Of a DNA stretch of 43,245 nucleotides, positions 27,523 through 35,322 are shown piece by piece; the first letter of the stretch is position 1; each line of letters starts with the position of its first letter. The notes under the pieces were generated by a model. That model saw only the letters and a program-made list of their open reading frames with translations, was not told the DNA's origin and searched no databases. This stretch comes from Bacteroidota bacterium (GTDB lineage Bacteria; Bacteroidota; Bacteroidia; Chitinophagales; JADJOU01). The stretch covers positions 1 through 43,245 of the forward strand of contig JADJOU010000027.1 of NCBI GenBank assembly GCA_016713645.1. Direction: 5' to 3'. The position numbers and the translations under genes were made by a program.

Positions 27523-29070
27523 ATGGAAAGAGAACTCGTCATACAATCCTATAAAGAGGGCAGCGATATTGCATTATTAGAAAACAAGACCTTGGTGGAA
27601 TTCCACAAGGTTCACAACAATAATTTATTCAATGTCGGGGATATCTATTTAGGCAAAGTGCGCAAAGCAATTCCCGGTCTCAATGCCGTATTCGTAGATA
27701 TTGGACATGAAAAAGATGCCTTCTTGCACTTCACAGATTTAGGTCCATATATTCAATCCTATATTTCCTATACCAAGCAAGCCATTCAGGGCACTGTGGA
27801 CATTTCCCTCAAGAAATTCCAAGTGGAAATGGAATTGAATAAGAATGGAAAAATTGAAGATGTCCTTAAAAATAAGACCTTTATTCCCGTTCAAATTCTC
27901 AAAGAGCCCATATCTACCAAAGGTGCGCGATTGAGTTGCGAAATTTCACTCGCTGGTCGCTATGTCGTCTTGACGCCTTTTGTCGACACCATTGGCATTT
28001 CCAAGAAGATTGGTTCAATAGTAGAGCGCGAGCGCCTCAAAACGCTTATCGAGAGCTTGAAACCCAAGAATATGGGTGTCGTAGTCCGCACAGTCGCGGA
28101 AGGAAGAGGTGCTAAAGAACTCCAAGAAGATATTGCACAATTGCTCAGCAAATGGAATTCCATGAGCCAGCGCATGAAACAAGCCGATATCCCCAAGAAA
28201 ATATTGAATGAAGAGGACAAGACTTCCAAGATATTGCGGGACATGCTCAATGGATCTTTTACGAAGATTGTCACCAACAACGAAAAATTAACGGCAGAAA
28301 TCGCCGACTATGTAGAAAAAATCGCCCCTGAAAAGAAAGGCACCGTCTCTACCCACGAGGGAAATATTCCCCTTTTCGATCGATTCTCCATCACCAAACA
28401 AGTGAAATCGCTGTTTGGAAAAACAGTCAACCTCGCTAGCGGCGGCTATCTCATCATCGAGCACACCGAAGCCATGCACGTCATCGATATCAATTCTGGC
28501 AATCGCATGGATGGCATCAAGGCCGTCAACCAAGAGGAAAACGCCAGAAATACCAATCTAGAAGCGGCGGTGGAAATCGCGCGACAATTGAGATTGCGCG
28601 ACCTCGGAGGCATCATCAGCATCGACTTTATCGATATCAAAGACCAAAAGAACAAAGACGAACTCTTTGAATTGATGGTGAAGGAGATGAAATTGGACAA
28701 GGCCGAACATACGGTTCTCCCCCTTTCCAAGTTTTGTGTCATGGAAATTACCCGTCAGCGCGTAAAGCCAGACATGAAAATCAGCACATCGGAATTATGT
28801 CCGACATGCAATGGCACTGGCAAAATCGCCTCTACCTTGATCATCACAGATGATATTGAGCGCAACCTCAAATTCATCCTCAAAGTCAATCAGCAGGTAG
28901 ATATTCAAGTCCATCCTTTTGTCGAGGCATACCTCAAAAAAGGCCTATGGAATGCGCTCAATGCATGGAGATGGAAATACAAATCGATGATCCGCATTTA
29001 CCCCAACAGCAACCTAGCGATTACCGAATTCAAATTCTTTGATCGCGATGGGGAAGAGATTAAGATGTAG
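27523..29070 (+). CDS. rng: Ribonuclease G/E family endoribonuclease
   Basis: A 515-residue enzyme for rRNA maturation and mRNA decay. An S1 RNA-binding domain occupies residues of about 35-130 (VGDIYLGKVRKAIPGLNAVF, DIGHEKDAFLH). The catalytic DNase I-like domain carries the metal-binding Asp residues in MHVIDINSGN (near 319) and GGIISIDFIDI (near 363). The zinc-link CPTCNGTG (near 427-434) holds the dimer interface. It ends soon after the catalytic part, so it lacks the long degradosome scaffold of RNase E. The frame is intact over 1.5 kb. Confidence 0.93.
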   Translation: MERELVIQSYKEGSDIALLENKTLVEFHKVHNNNLFNVGDIYLGKVRKAIPGLNAVFVDIGHEKDAFLHFTDLGPYIQSYISYTKQAIQGTVDISLKKFQVEMELNKNGKIEDVLKNKTFIPVQILKEPISTKGARLSCEISLAGRYVVLTPFVDTIGISKKIGSIVERERLKTLIESLKPKNMGVVVRTVAEGRGAKELQEDIAQLLSKWNSMSQRMKQADIPKKILNEEDKTSKILRDMLNGSFTKIVTNNEKLTAEIADYVEKIAPEKKGTVSTHEGNIPLFDRFSITKQVKSLFGKTVNLASGGYLIIEHTEAMHVIDINSGNRMDGIKAVNQEENARNTNLEAAVEIARQLRLRDLGGIISIDFIDIKDQKNKDELFELMVKEMKLDKAEHTVLPLSKFCVMEITRQRVKPDMKISTSELCPTCNGTGKIASTLIITDDIERNLKFILKVNQQVDIQVHPFVEAYLKKGLWNALNAWRWKYKSMIRIYPNSNLAITEFKFFDRDGEEIKM

Positions 29071-29162
29071 AAAAGGATCAATTACCTTGTGGCATTCCCT
29101 ACAGCAAGCATGCTGCAGGCCGCAATTAGCCGCTGACAGCAATCGGAAGTGAACAAACCACT

Positions 29163-29270
29163 ATCGCTCACGCGGGCATCGGGTTTCAATAACAAACATC
29201 CTTATAATTTAAATTGTCCTTAGGCAGGAGATATATGGACAGTGCATTTGTGGGAATGAACATGCTACAC
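29163..29270. repeat. Dispersed repeat, right half only (copy A1)
   Basis: It shares CGCTCACGCGGGCATCGGG, TTTCAATAACAAAC and the GGAGATATATGGACAGTGCA block with copies at 29701, 30608 and 31212. The left half is missing. It lies on the 3' side of the small gene 29265-29505, whose stop falls at its right edge. Confidence 0.85.
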
Positions 29271-29505
29271 AAAACTAGGAGATAAAATATACTTTATTTG
29301 ATCTAGTACATAGTCAACCAAATTAAATTGTTTGAGAATACAATAGAGTATTACTAAAATTAATAAAATGTAAAATATATAAATTCTAAAATGTCTCTAG
29401 ATAATAGGAAGAACAATTTTCACGATCATCTTTTAACGCTTTATGTACATAAGCGTTTATCACCAATAGAACAGAAGCACTTATTATACAAAAAGGGAAC
29501 TCCAT
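29265..29505 (-). CDS. Hidden small membrane protein (one frameshift)
   Basis: An unrecognised protein of about 80 residues, visible only after joining two frames near 29390. The first part reads MEFPFCIISASVLLVINAYV, HKALKDDRENCSSYYLETF. The second reads RIYIFYILLILVILYCILKQ, FNLVDYVLDQIKYILSPSFV and stops at 29265. It has two transmembrane segments, one in each part, with a short charged loop between. The stop lies at the edge of repeat copy A1. No known family is apparent, and it could be a remnant. Confidence 0.45.
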
Positions 29506-29554
29506 AAAATTCAATAAAAAATAATATTATTCTGCATTTAAAACTTAAGGTGTC

Positions 29555-29836
29555 CTGCTTTCCTTAATTTACGAATGCTGTCCGTATGTCTGTGACTACG
29601 GACAATTATCTCTACAAATCTAATTATAAAAAGTCAGAATGTCTATTTTTATGGCGTGTACCTTACGCTGCGCTGGTACCGCGCTATTCGCCTATATTTC
29701 ATGCCGGCTGCTATCGCTCATGCGGGCATTGGGTTTCTATAAAAAACTTCTTGTATAATTAAATTTATCCGTAGTCAGGAGATATATGGTTAGCGCATTT
29801 GTTGTAATGAGCAAACTAACTAGAACTGGGGGTTGT
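29555..29836. mobile_element. MITE-like repeat, full copy 1
   Basis: A repeat of roughly 250-280 bp, matched along its length by 30472-30742. The arms CTGTCCGTATGTCTGTGACT (from 29578) and its imperfect reverse complement ATCCGTAGTCAGGAGATATA (from 29767) lie about 190 bases apart. The left arm is itself a hairpin with an 8-bp stem (TGTCCGTA/TACGGACA). There is no transposase gene, which fits a non-autonomous element. Confidence 0.7.
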
Positions 29837-30263
29837 TTTAAACATCTCACCTATTTCAATGTACTTATCAATTGTCCATCCGAAGACAAAATTTTGTGAA
29901 AATACTTTTGAATTATTAATCAGTATAATAAAGTCATTTGAACTAAGTTCAATATCTTTTCTCCCATTAAATCCCATTTTTATTGTAGAATCAACAATTG
30001 AATATTTTTTAGTTTTACTTTACTAAAATAAAAATATTTTAATGTTAAATGTTTTTTATCACATTCAATTGATATCAATTGTTCCCTTATTTTATAAATG
30101 TAGATTGAATTATATAAAAAATTTAACTAAAAAATGCAGATTTATATAAATTGCTAGGGCATAGAATCATTCCCACAATTGAAATAAAGCTTATTACAAA
30201 AACTATCCATGCATTAGATAAAAATCTATCCTTAAAACTAACTTCTGGAACACTGACAATCAT
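29816..30263 (-). CDS. Hidden small membrane protein with a cytosolic domain (two frameshifts)
   Basis: An unrecognised protein of about 148 residues recovered across frames. It starts MIVSVPEVSFKDRFLSNAWI, with a first transmembrane segment VFVISFISIVGMILC and a second LNFLYNSIYIYKI after a shift near 30127. A further shift in the A/T run near 30008 leads to KYSIVDSTIKMGFNGRKDIE, LSSNDFIILINNSKVFSQNF, FGWTIDKYIEIGEMFKTTP and a stop at 29816. Two N-terminal helices followed by a beta-rich domain resemble small bacterial PH-like membrane proteins, but I cannot assign a family. The stop falls in the edge of repeat copy 1. Confidence 0.5.
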
Positions 30264-30299
30264 ATTTTTTATTCAATAATTAATGATGAGTTTGGTTTC

Positions 30300-30348
30300 A
30301 CAATTATCTCTACAAATCTAATTATAAAAAGTCAAAATATCTAATTCT
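30300..30348. repeat. Fragment of the MITE-like repeat (left-half core)
   Basis: AATTATCTCTACAAATCTAA, followed by TTATAAAAAGTCAAAATATCT, matches the segments after the left arm in copies 1 and 2. Confidence 0.8.
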
Positions 30349-30415
30349 AATAATCTCACCGCTCATGCTTCGCTAATGCTTGCGCTAAATGCCGAAGAGG
30401 AACATCTTTGATTAT

Positions 30416-30450
30416 TAGTCCACGAGCTACAAGCTCGCGGTAGCATATTG
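30416..30450. repeat. CCACGAGCTACAAGCTCG hairpin repeat, copy 1
   Basis: CCACGAGCTACAAGCTCGCG then GTAGCAT contains the perfect stem CGAGCT/AGCTCG. It is repeated at 30743-30777. It is a common dispersed intergenic motif in Bacteroidota. Confidence 0.85.
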
Positions 30451-30471
30451 GAAAAAACTCTGTGTAACTCC

Positions 30472-30742
30472 CCGCTTTCCTTAGTTTACGAATGCTGTCC
30501 GTATGTCTGCGACTACGGACAATTATCTCTACAAATCTAATTACAAAAAGTCAAAATATCTATTTTTTATGGCGTGTGCAGAGCAACGCGCTATTCGCCT
30601 ATATTTCATGCCGGCTGCGATCGCTCACGCGGGCATCGGGTTTCAATAACAAACTTCTTGTATAATTGAATTTGTCCGTAGTCAAGAGATATATGGACAG
30701 TGCATTTGTTTAATGAACAAACTAAGAAGAACTGAGATTGTT
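30472..30742. mobile_element. MITE-like repeat, full copy 2
   Basis: It matches copy 1 along its length, with arms at 30495-30522 and 30672-30700. The central block ATGGCGTGT, GCGCTATTCGCCTATATTTC, ATGCCGGCTG is shared. It lies between the hairpin repeat and the lipoprotein gene. Confidence 0.7.
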
Positions 30743-30777
30743 AATCCACGAGCTACAAGCTCGCGGTAGCATTTTGG
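30743..30777. repeat. CCACGAGCTACAAGCTCG hairpin repeat, copy 2
   Basis: Near-identical to 30416-30450. It sits just downstream of the lipoprotein stop. Confidence 0.85.
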
Positions 30778-30784
30778 GAAGAGA

Positions 30785-31059
30785 TTATTTAGGATTAACA
30801 GTCACATTGATTTTCGAGGATTCAAGTTTTACACCATTTTTATCCAATACAAGACTTGTCGAACTTTCTTTAGGTTCTTTTTCTACAATTACTGTATGTG
30901 TTTTTTCTATTGTTTTTGGTTTGCAGGAGTTTGTGCAGGAGTTTGTGCAGGAGTTTGTGCAGCAGGAATAACAACGACTTCTGTTTTTGCGGGTTCTGAA
31001 TTACAGCTTATCATCGCGATAGCCATTGTCAAAGTCAAGATTTTGATTCTATTTTTCAT
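30785..31059 (-). CDS. Small lipoprotein with a 12-bp coding tandem repeat (one frameshift)
   Basis: A predicted lipoprotein of about 92 residues. The start MKNRIKILTLTMAIAMISC ends in a lipobox Cys (an upstream ATG at 31074 would add MQKKN). A linker follows with AQTP repeated three times, encoded by 12-bp direct repeats near 30923-30961. The first frame ends at 30907. Adding one A near 30922 continues as KPKTIEKTHTVIVEKEPKES, STSLVLDKNGVKLESSKINV and stops at 30785. No known family. The charged C-terminal part may be a small folded domain. Confidence 0.6.
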
Positions 31060-31211
31060 GTTTTTTTTTTGCATTATTAATGCTTGAAATAATTTACCCT
31101 TATTGGGCGAAGACAAAACTATGTGAATCCCAACTCAACTTGCTATATGATTATAAGTATAGTTTATATCATTCACACTTTTATGAATTGAATATTGCAA
31201 AGAGATTTAAA

Positions 31212-31312
31212 CGCTCACACGGGCATTGGGTTTCAACAACAAACTTCTTGTATCATTATATTTGTCCGTAGTCAAGAGACATACGGACAGCGCATTTGTG
31301 GCAATGAATAAG
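31212..31312. repeat. Dispersed repeat, right half only (copy A4)
   Basis: It matches the right half of copies 1 and 2 (CGCTCACACGGGCATTGGG, then TTTGTCCGTAGTCAAGAGAC and ATACGGACAG). The left half is absent. Confidence 0.85.
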
Positions 31313-31339
31313 CTATTCAGAAATTGGACTTATTCTATT

Positions 31340-31487
31340 GTTTCGGTCGGTGGGACACCAACCGATAAACATCGGGGAAAGTCATTTCGAAAAAAATATT
31401 TGATATGCAGTTAGTTTCGGTCGGTGGGGACACCGACCGATAAACATCGGGGAAAATCATCTCGAAAAAATATTTGATATGCAGTTA
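31340..31487. repeat. 74-bp tandem duplication with GGTCGGTG hairpins
   Basis: Two units start at 31340 and 31414. Each holds a stem of the form CGGTCGGTG...CACCGACCG (copy 1 has one mismatch) followed by ATAAACATCGGGGAAA and ATATTTGATATGCAGTTA. Confidence 0.9.
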
Positions 31488-31605
31488 AAAACTCTGTGAA
31501 ACTCTCCCACACTTTGTACCGTGTCCCAACTTTAGTTGCGGAGGGACAAGTGTGAAAAAACTCTGTGTAACTCTGTGAAAAAACTCTGTGTAACTCCGTG
31601 TTTAA
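31488..31605. repeat. CTCTGTGTAACTC short repeats and a GTCCC hairpin
   Basis: At least four copies of AAAACTCTGTG(T)AACTC occur here. A GTCCCAACTTTAGTTGCGGA then GGGAC hairpin lies between the first and the rest. Both motifs recur in intergenic DNA of many Bacteroidota. Another copy lies near 30456. Confidence 0.75.
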
Positions 31606-31673
31606 ATAAATTACGCTTATTAATGCCTTTTAAACTTTTATCTTAACGACTTTGTCTTCGAAGGCTTGGCTTT

Positions 31674-32981
31674 TTATGCCAATATATCATGAATCACCTT
31701 CACCATATAATCCACCATCTCATCATTGATCATCGGCGTTACACCAATCCATAGTGTATCGTTGAGGATGATTTCGGTATTCGGCAAATCGCCTATGGTT
31801 CTGTATTCACGGCCGATGAAATAAGGCTGTTTGCGGATATCGCCCGCGAATAATAAACGCGTCGCAATTTTATTTCTCGTGAGTTTATCCACGAAGGTAT
31901 TTCTATCCATGCCAGCTTCTTTCTTCACGGTAATCAAGAAACCAAACCAAGATGGTTCCGCTCCCGGTGTAGGTTCTGGAAGGATGAGTTTATCTTGTAA
32001 ATCGGCCAAGCCCGCTTTCAATCGATCGTAATTTCTTCTTCTCGTCGCAACAAAACTATCCAATTTACTCAATTGAGATAAGCCCAGTGCCGCTTGCATA
32101 TCCGTAATTTTCAAATTGAATCCAATGCGCGAATAGGTGTATTTATGGTCATAGCCATAAGGCAAATTGCCCAATTGCCACATAAATCGCTTGCCGCAAG
32201 TATTGTCCTTGCCGCTTTCACAATAGCAATCTCTTCCCCAATCTCTGAAGGATTCCATCACCAATTTCAAATCATCATTATTCGTGAATACCGCACCGCC
32301 CTCTCCCATTGTGATATGGTGAGCTGGATAAAAAGACAAGGTGCCTATATCGCCAAATGTGCCTACATGTTGTCCGTCAAACTTCGCGCCCAGCGCATCG
32401 CAACAATCTTCAATCAACCACAAATTATGCTTCTTCGCAAATTCCGAAATCGCTTTTACATTGAACGGATTGCCCAAAGAATGCGCAATCATAATCGCTT
32501 TGGTCTTCGGTGTCAATGCCTCTTCCAATTTTGAAATATCGACATTATACGTCGGGATATCGATGTCCAAGAAAACTGGAACAACGCCATAGGTAATCCA
32601 TGGATTCAAAGTCGTTGGAAAAGAAACCGCCACACTGATCATCTCATCTCCCGGCTTGATCGTTCTATCGCCAAAGCGCTCATCTGTCAAGGCAGAAACG
32701 GCGACGAGATTGGCAGACGAACCAGAATTCACCGTCAAGGCGTGTTTCACGCCGATATACTTGGCCAATTCCTCTTCAAATTTTCGATTGAATCTACCCG
32801 TGGTAAACCAACCATCGAGGCAAGAATCTACGAGTGTTTGAATATCCTTTGCATCTGTCACTTTTCCGCTCACAGGAATCGGTGTGATGCCAGGCTTGAA
32901 AGGCTTTTCCGCAAAGCGGTTGTTGTAGTATTCCTCTACCAGTGAAAATATATCTGATTTGATTTCGTCAAGTGGGCGCAT
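31674..32981 (-). CDS. rfbH: CDP-4-dehydro-6-deoxyglucose 3-dehydrase (RfbH/E1)
   Basis: A 435-residue PMP/PLP-dependent, iron-sulfur enzyme that removes the C3 hydroxyl of CDP-4-keto-6-deoxyglucose on the way to CDP-3,6-dideoxyhexoses of the O antigen. The aminotransferase fold has His in place of the PLP-binding Lys (FYPAHHITMGEGG, H221/H222), the diagnostic feature of E1. The cysteine spacing C194-x57-C252-x-C254-x7-C262 matches the known [2Fe-2S] pattern. It follows a CDP-glucose 4,6-dehydratase on the same strand. The cytidylyltransferase and reductase partners are not in the window. Confidence 0.94.
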   Translation of the reverse strand: MRPLDEIKSDIFSLVEEYYNNRFAEKPFKPGITPIPVSGKVTDAKDIQTLVDSCLDGWFTTGRFNRKFEEELAKYIGVKHALTVNSGSSANLVAVSALTDERFGDRTIKPGDEMISVAVSFPTTLNPWITYGVVPVFLDIDIPTYNVDISKLEEALTPKTKAIMIAHSLGNPFNVKAISEFAKKHNLWLIEDCCDALGAKFDGQHVGTFGDIGTLSFYPAHHITMGEGGAVFTNNDDLKLVMESFRDWGRDCYCESGKDNTCGKRFMWQLGNLPYGYDHKYTYSRIGFNLKITDMQAALGLSQLSKLDSFVATRRRNYDRLKAGLADLQDKLILPEPTPGAEPSWFGFLITVKKEAGMDRNTFVDKLTRNKIATRLLFAGDIRKQPYFIGREYRTIGDLPNTEIILNDTLWIGVTPMINDEMVDYMVKVIHDILA

Positions 32982-33134
32982 ATGATTAATTCTATTCTTT
33001 TTTATTTTTGATAATATCCTTGTTCGAACGATAGATTTCGAGCAAAGGATTTGGATGGCGAAAGTAAAAAAACGAGGTGAATAAATGAAAAGTTTATTGA
33101 TTCGCCTTGCTAAAATTCAGCCAATTCATGTCCA

Positions 33135-34205
33135 TCAAGCCTCGCAAAACATTTTCAATTGGGCGACTCGCTTGGCATAGATATCCCCTCCAGCAAATTC
33201 ATCCAAATAGCCCTGTGCAGTAAATTCGACTGTTCCCGCCATATCTAGGCGCGGATGCCAATCCAATTCTGCAATGGCTTTAGAGATGTCCAATTTGAGT
33301 AAATTGGCCTCATGGGGCTGATTGAGCAATTCTGGATAGTGCACATCGATAATGCCTTCCCCGCGTTGCTTGAGATTCAATTGAAATTGATCGATGAGTT
33401 CGCGCACCGAGGTGTGGTTATTCTGATAAGGTCCAACATTCCATCCAGTCGCCGCTTTTTGATCGCCCGCCAAAAGGGCAGCGCCCAATTTTAAATAGCC
33501 GCTCACCGGCTCTAATACATGCTGCCAAGGCCTTGTCGCATTTGGGTTTCTGATGGTCAATGAGGTTTGATTTCGCTGTGCCCTGAATAAATCTGGCACA
33601 ATGCGCATATCAGCCCAATCGCCGCCGCCAATCACATTGCCAGCTCTTGCCGATGCAACTAGACAATTGCCCTCTTTTTCAAAGAAAGAATCGCGAAAAG
33701 ATTGTGTGACGAGTTCTGCACATGCTTTTGAATTGCTATAAGGGTCTTTACCGCCTAAACGATCATTTTCTCGATAGCCATATACCCATTCATTGTTCTG
33801 ATAACATTTATCTGTAGTAATCATCACCGCTGCGCGAATAGATGTTTTGCGCATAGCCTCTAATACATTCGCTGTTCCCATCACATTGGTGCTGTATGTC
33901 TCCAGTGGATCCGCGTATGAAGCAATCACCAAGGGCTGCGCAGCCAAGTGAAATAAGATATCCGCTTTTGAGCCATCGATGGCCTTTTTCAAGCCATCAT
34001 AATCGCGAATATCTCCATCGATATGCTTGTATTTTTGCGCCAATTTCGTGGTGACAAAATTATCTTGTTCGGTCTTAGGTGGAAGGGCATACCCCACGAC
34101 CTCTGCACCCATTTCTATTAGCCATGCAGCCATCCACGAGCCTTTAAAACCCGTATCTCCCGTGAGAAACACTCTTTTTCCTTTATAGGTATTTTGATAT
34201 AACAT
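33135..34205 (-). CDS. rfbG: CDP-glucose 4,6-dehydratase
   Basis: A 356-residue extended short-chain dehydrogenase converting CDP-glucose to CDP-4-keto-6-deoxyglucose. The NAD site TGDTGFKGSW is at residues 16-25. The catalytic Thr region is MITTDKCYQN near 128. The YxxxK motif is DPYSNSKACAE near 155, and RAGNVIGGGDWADMRIVPDL near 188 is typical of the CDP-glucose branch. It directly precedes rfbH, the next step of the pathway, with 153 bases between. Those bases contain a hairpin (ATCCTTGTTCGAA with TTTCGAGCAAAGGAT). Confidence 0.92.
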   Translation of the reverse strand: MLYQNTYKGKRVFLTGDTGFKGSWMAAWLIEMGAEVVGYALPPKTEQDNFVTTKLAQKYKHIDGDIRDYDGLKKAIDGSKADILFHLAAQPLVIASYADPLETYSTNVMGTANVLEAMRKTSIRAAVMITTDKCYQNNEWVYGYRENDRLGGKDPYSNSKACAELVTQSFRDSFFEKEGNCLVASARAGNVIGGGDWADMRIVPDLFRAQRNQTSLTIRNPNATRPWQHVLEPVSGYLKLGAALLAGDQKAATGWNVGPYQNNHTSVRELIDQFQLNLKQRGEGIIDVHYPELLNQPHEANLLKLDISKAIAELDWHPRLDMAGTVEFTAQGYLDEFAGGDIYAKRVAQLKMFCEA

Positions 34206-34251
34206 GCGTATATGTTCTGTTTTTAAAATGCAATCCTACTTGATGCGAAGG

Positions 34252-34330
34252 TAAATTAAAAGTGAAAAGTGATAAGTGAAAAGTTAAAAGTGAAAGTGAC
34301 AAATTAAAATTAAAAATTAAAAGTGAAAAT
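34252..34330. repeat. Degenerate AT-rich heptad repeat
   Basis: About eleven imperfect 7-base units of the type AAGTGAA/AATTAAA lie upstream of rfbG. Confidence 0.7.
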
Positions 34331-34378
34331 CGCATCTGGCCCAATTCGTATTTTTTTAATATTCCAACCCATCCACAA

Positions 34379-34420
34379 TCGCAATTCAAAATTCATAATT
34401 CATAATTCAAAATTCAAAAC
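34379..34420. repeat. Degenerate heptad repeat starting at the era stop codon
   Basis: On the minus strand the era stop TAG is followed directly by TTTTGAA, TTTTGAA, TTATGAA, TTATGAA, TTTTGAA. This is the same layout as at the ftsB-like stop (13194-13249), with a different heptad. Confidence 0.8.
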
Positions 34421-35322
34421 TATCCCTTATATCCCCACCCCTTCAGCGCACTCTCGTCGCTTCGCCAATTCTCTTTGACTTTAACTTGCGTCTCTAAAAA
34501 TACTTTTTGTTGTAAAAATTCCTCCATCGCCAACCGAGCTTCTGTGCCCACTTTTTTGAGCTTTTCTCCATTCTTACCGATGATGATAGGCTTTTGGGAT
34601 TCGCGCTCCACATAGATAACCGCGCGTATGCGAACGATTTTATCGCCTTCTTTAAATTCTTCAATCACCACTTCTGTGCTATAGGGAATCTCTTTGTCGT
34701 AATTCAAAAATATTTTTTCGCGGATGATCTCTGAGACAAAAAACTTCTCAGGTTTGTCTGTGAGGGCTTCTTTATCATAGTATGGCGGACAAACAGGCAA
34801 GAGGGAAATGATTTTTTCAATCAATAGTCCAATACCCACTTTTTCTTTTGCCGAGACGAGGATGACATTTTCCATGCCAAATTTTTCTTTCCAATAATTC
34901 ACCAAATCAATGGCCTCATCGGGTCTATACATATCGACTTTATTCAGACGACTGATTTTCTGACCCTCACTTTTCTGCATTTTTATGACAAATTCATCAT
35001 CATCAGCATATGCTTCATATTTATCTGTCACAAACAATAAGATATCCGCATCTTCCAAAGCTCCTTCCACAAAGACATTCATCGCTTTGTGCAATGGATT
35101 GATGGGATGGGCAATATGTCCTGGGGTATCTGAGAAGACAATTTGATAATCATCGCCATTCAACATCCCAAGTATGCGATGTCTCGTCGTCTGTGCTTTT
35201 GATGTGATGGCACTCAATCGTTCTCCAATCAAGGCATTTAACAAGGTCGATTTCCCGACATTGGGTCTTCCGATGATATTGACAAAACCGGCTCTGTGTT
35301 TTAATTCTTCTGAATTTTCCAT
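34420..35322 (-). CDS. era: GTPase Era
   Basis: A 300-residue GTPase for 30S ribosome assembly. G1 is GRPNVGKST (residues 18-26), G2 TTRHRILG, G3 DTPGH near 63 and G4 NKVD near 126. A C-terminal KH domain binds the 16S rRNA end (VIYVERESQKPIIIGKNGEK, GTEARLAMEEFLQQKVFLE). The start lies 22 bases inside the end of the subtilase gene, so translation may be coupled. The stop is followed by heptad repeats. Confidence 0.95.
   Translation of the reverse strand: MENSEELKHRAGFVNIIGRPNVGKSTLLNALIGERLSAITSKAQTTRHRILGMLNGDDYQIVFSDTPGHIAHPINPLHKAMNVFVEGALEDADILLFVTDKYEAYADDDEFVIKMQKSEGQKISRLNKVDMYRPDEAIDLVNYWKEKFGMENVILVSAKEKVGIGLLIEKIISLLPVCPPYYDKEALTDKPEKFFVSEIIREKIFLNYDKEIPYSTEVVIEEFKEGDKIVRIRAVIYVERESQKPIIIGKNGEKLKKVGTEARLAMEEFLQQKVFLETQVKVKENWRSDESALKGWGYKG

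Noticed and set aside
29163..31312. Integron cassette array
   Set aside because: The repeats are regularly placed next to small genes, but the 7-base attC core sites are not conserved among copies and no integrase gene is in the window.
34183..34389. Minus-strand 68-codon reading frame
   Set aside because: It consists mostly of the heptad-repeat DNA between era and rfbG and has no protein-like features.
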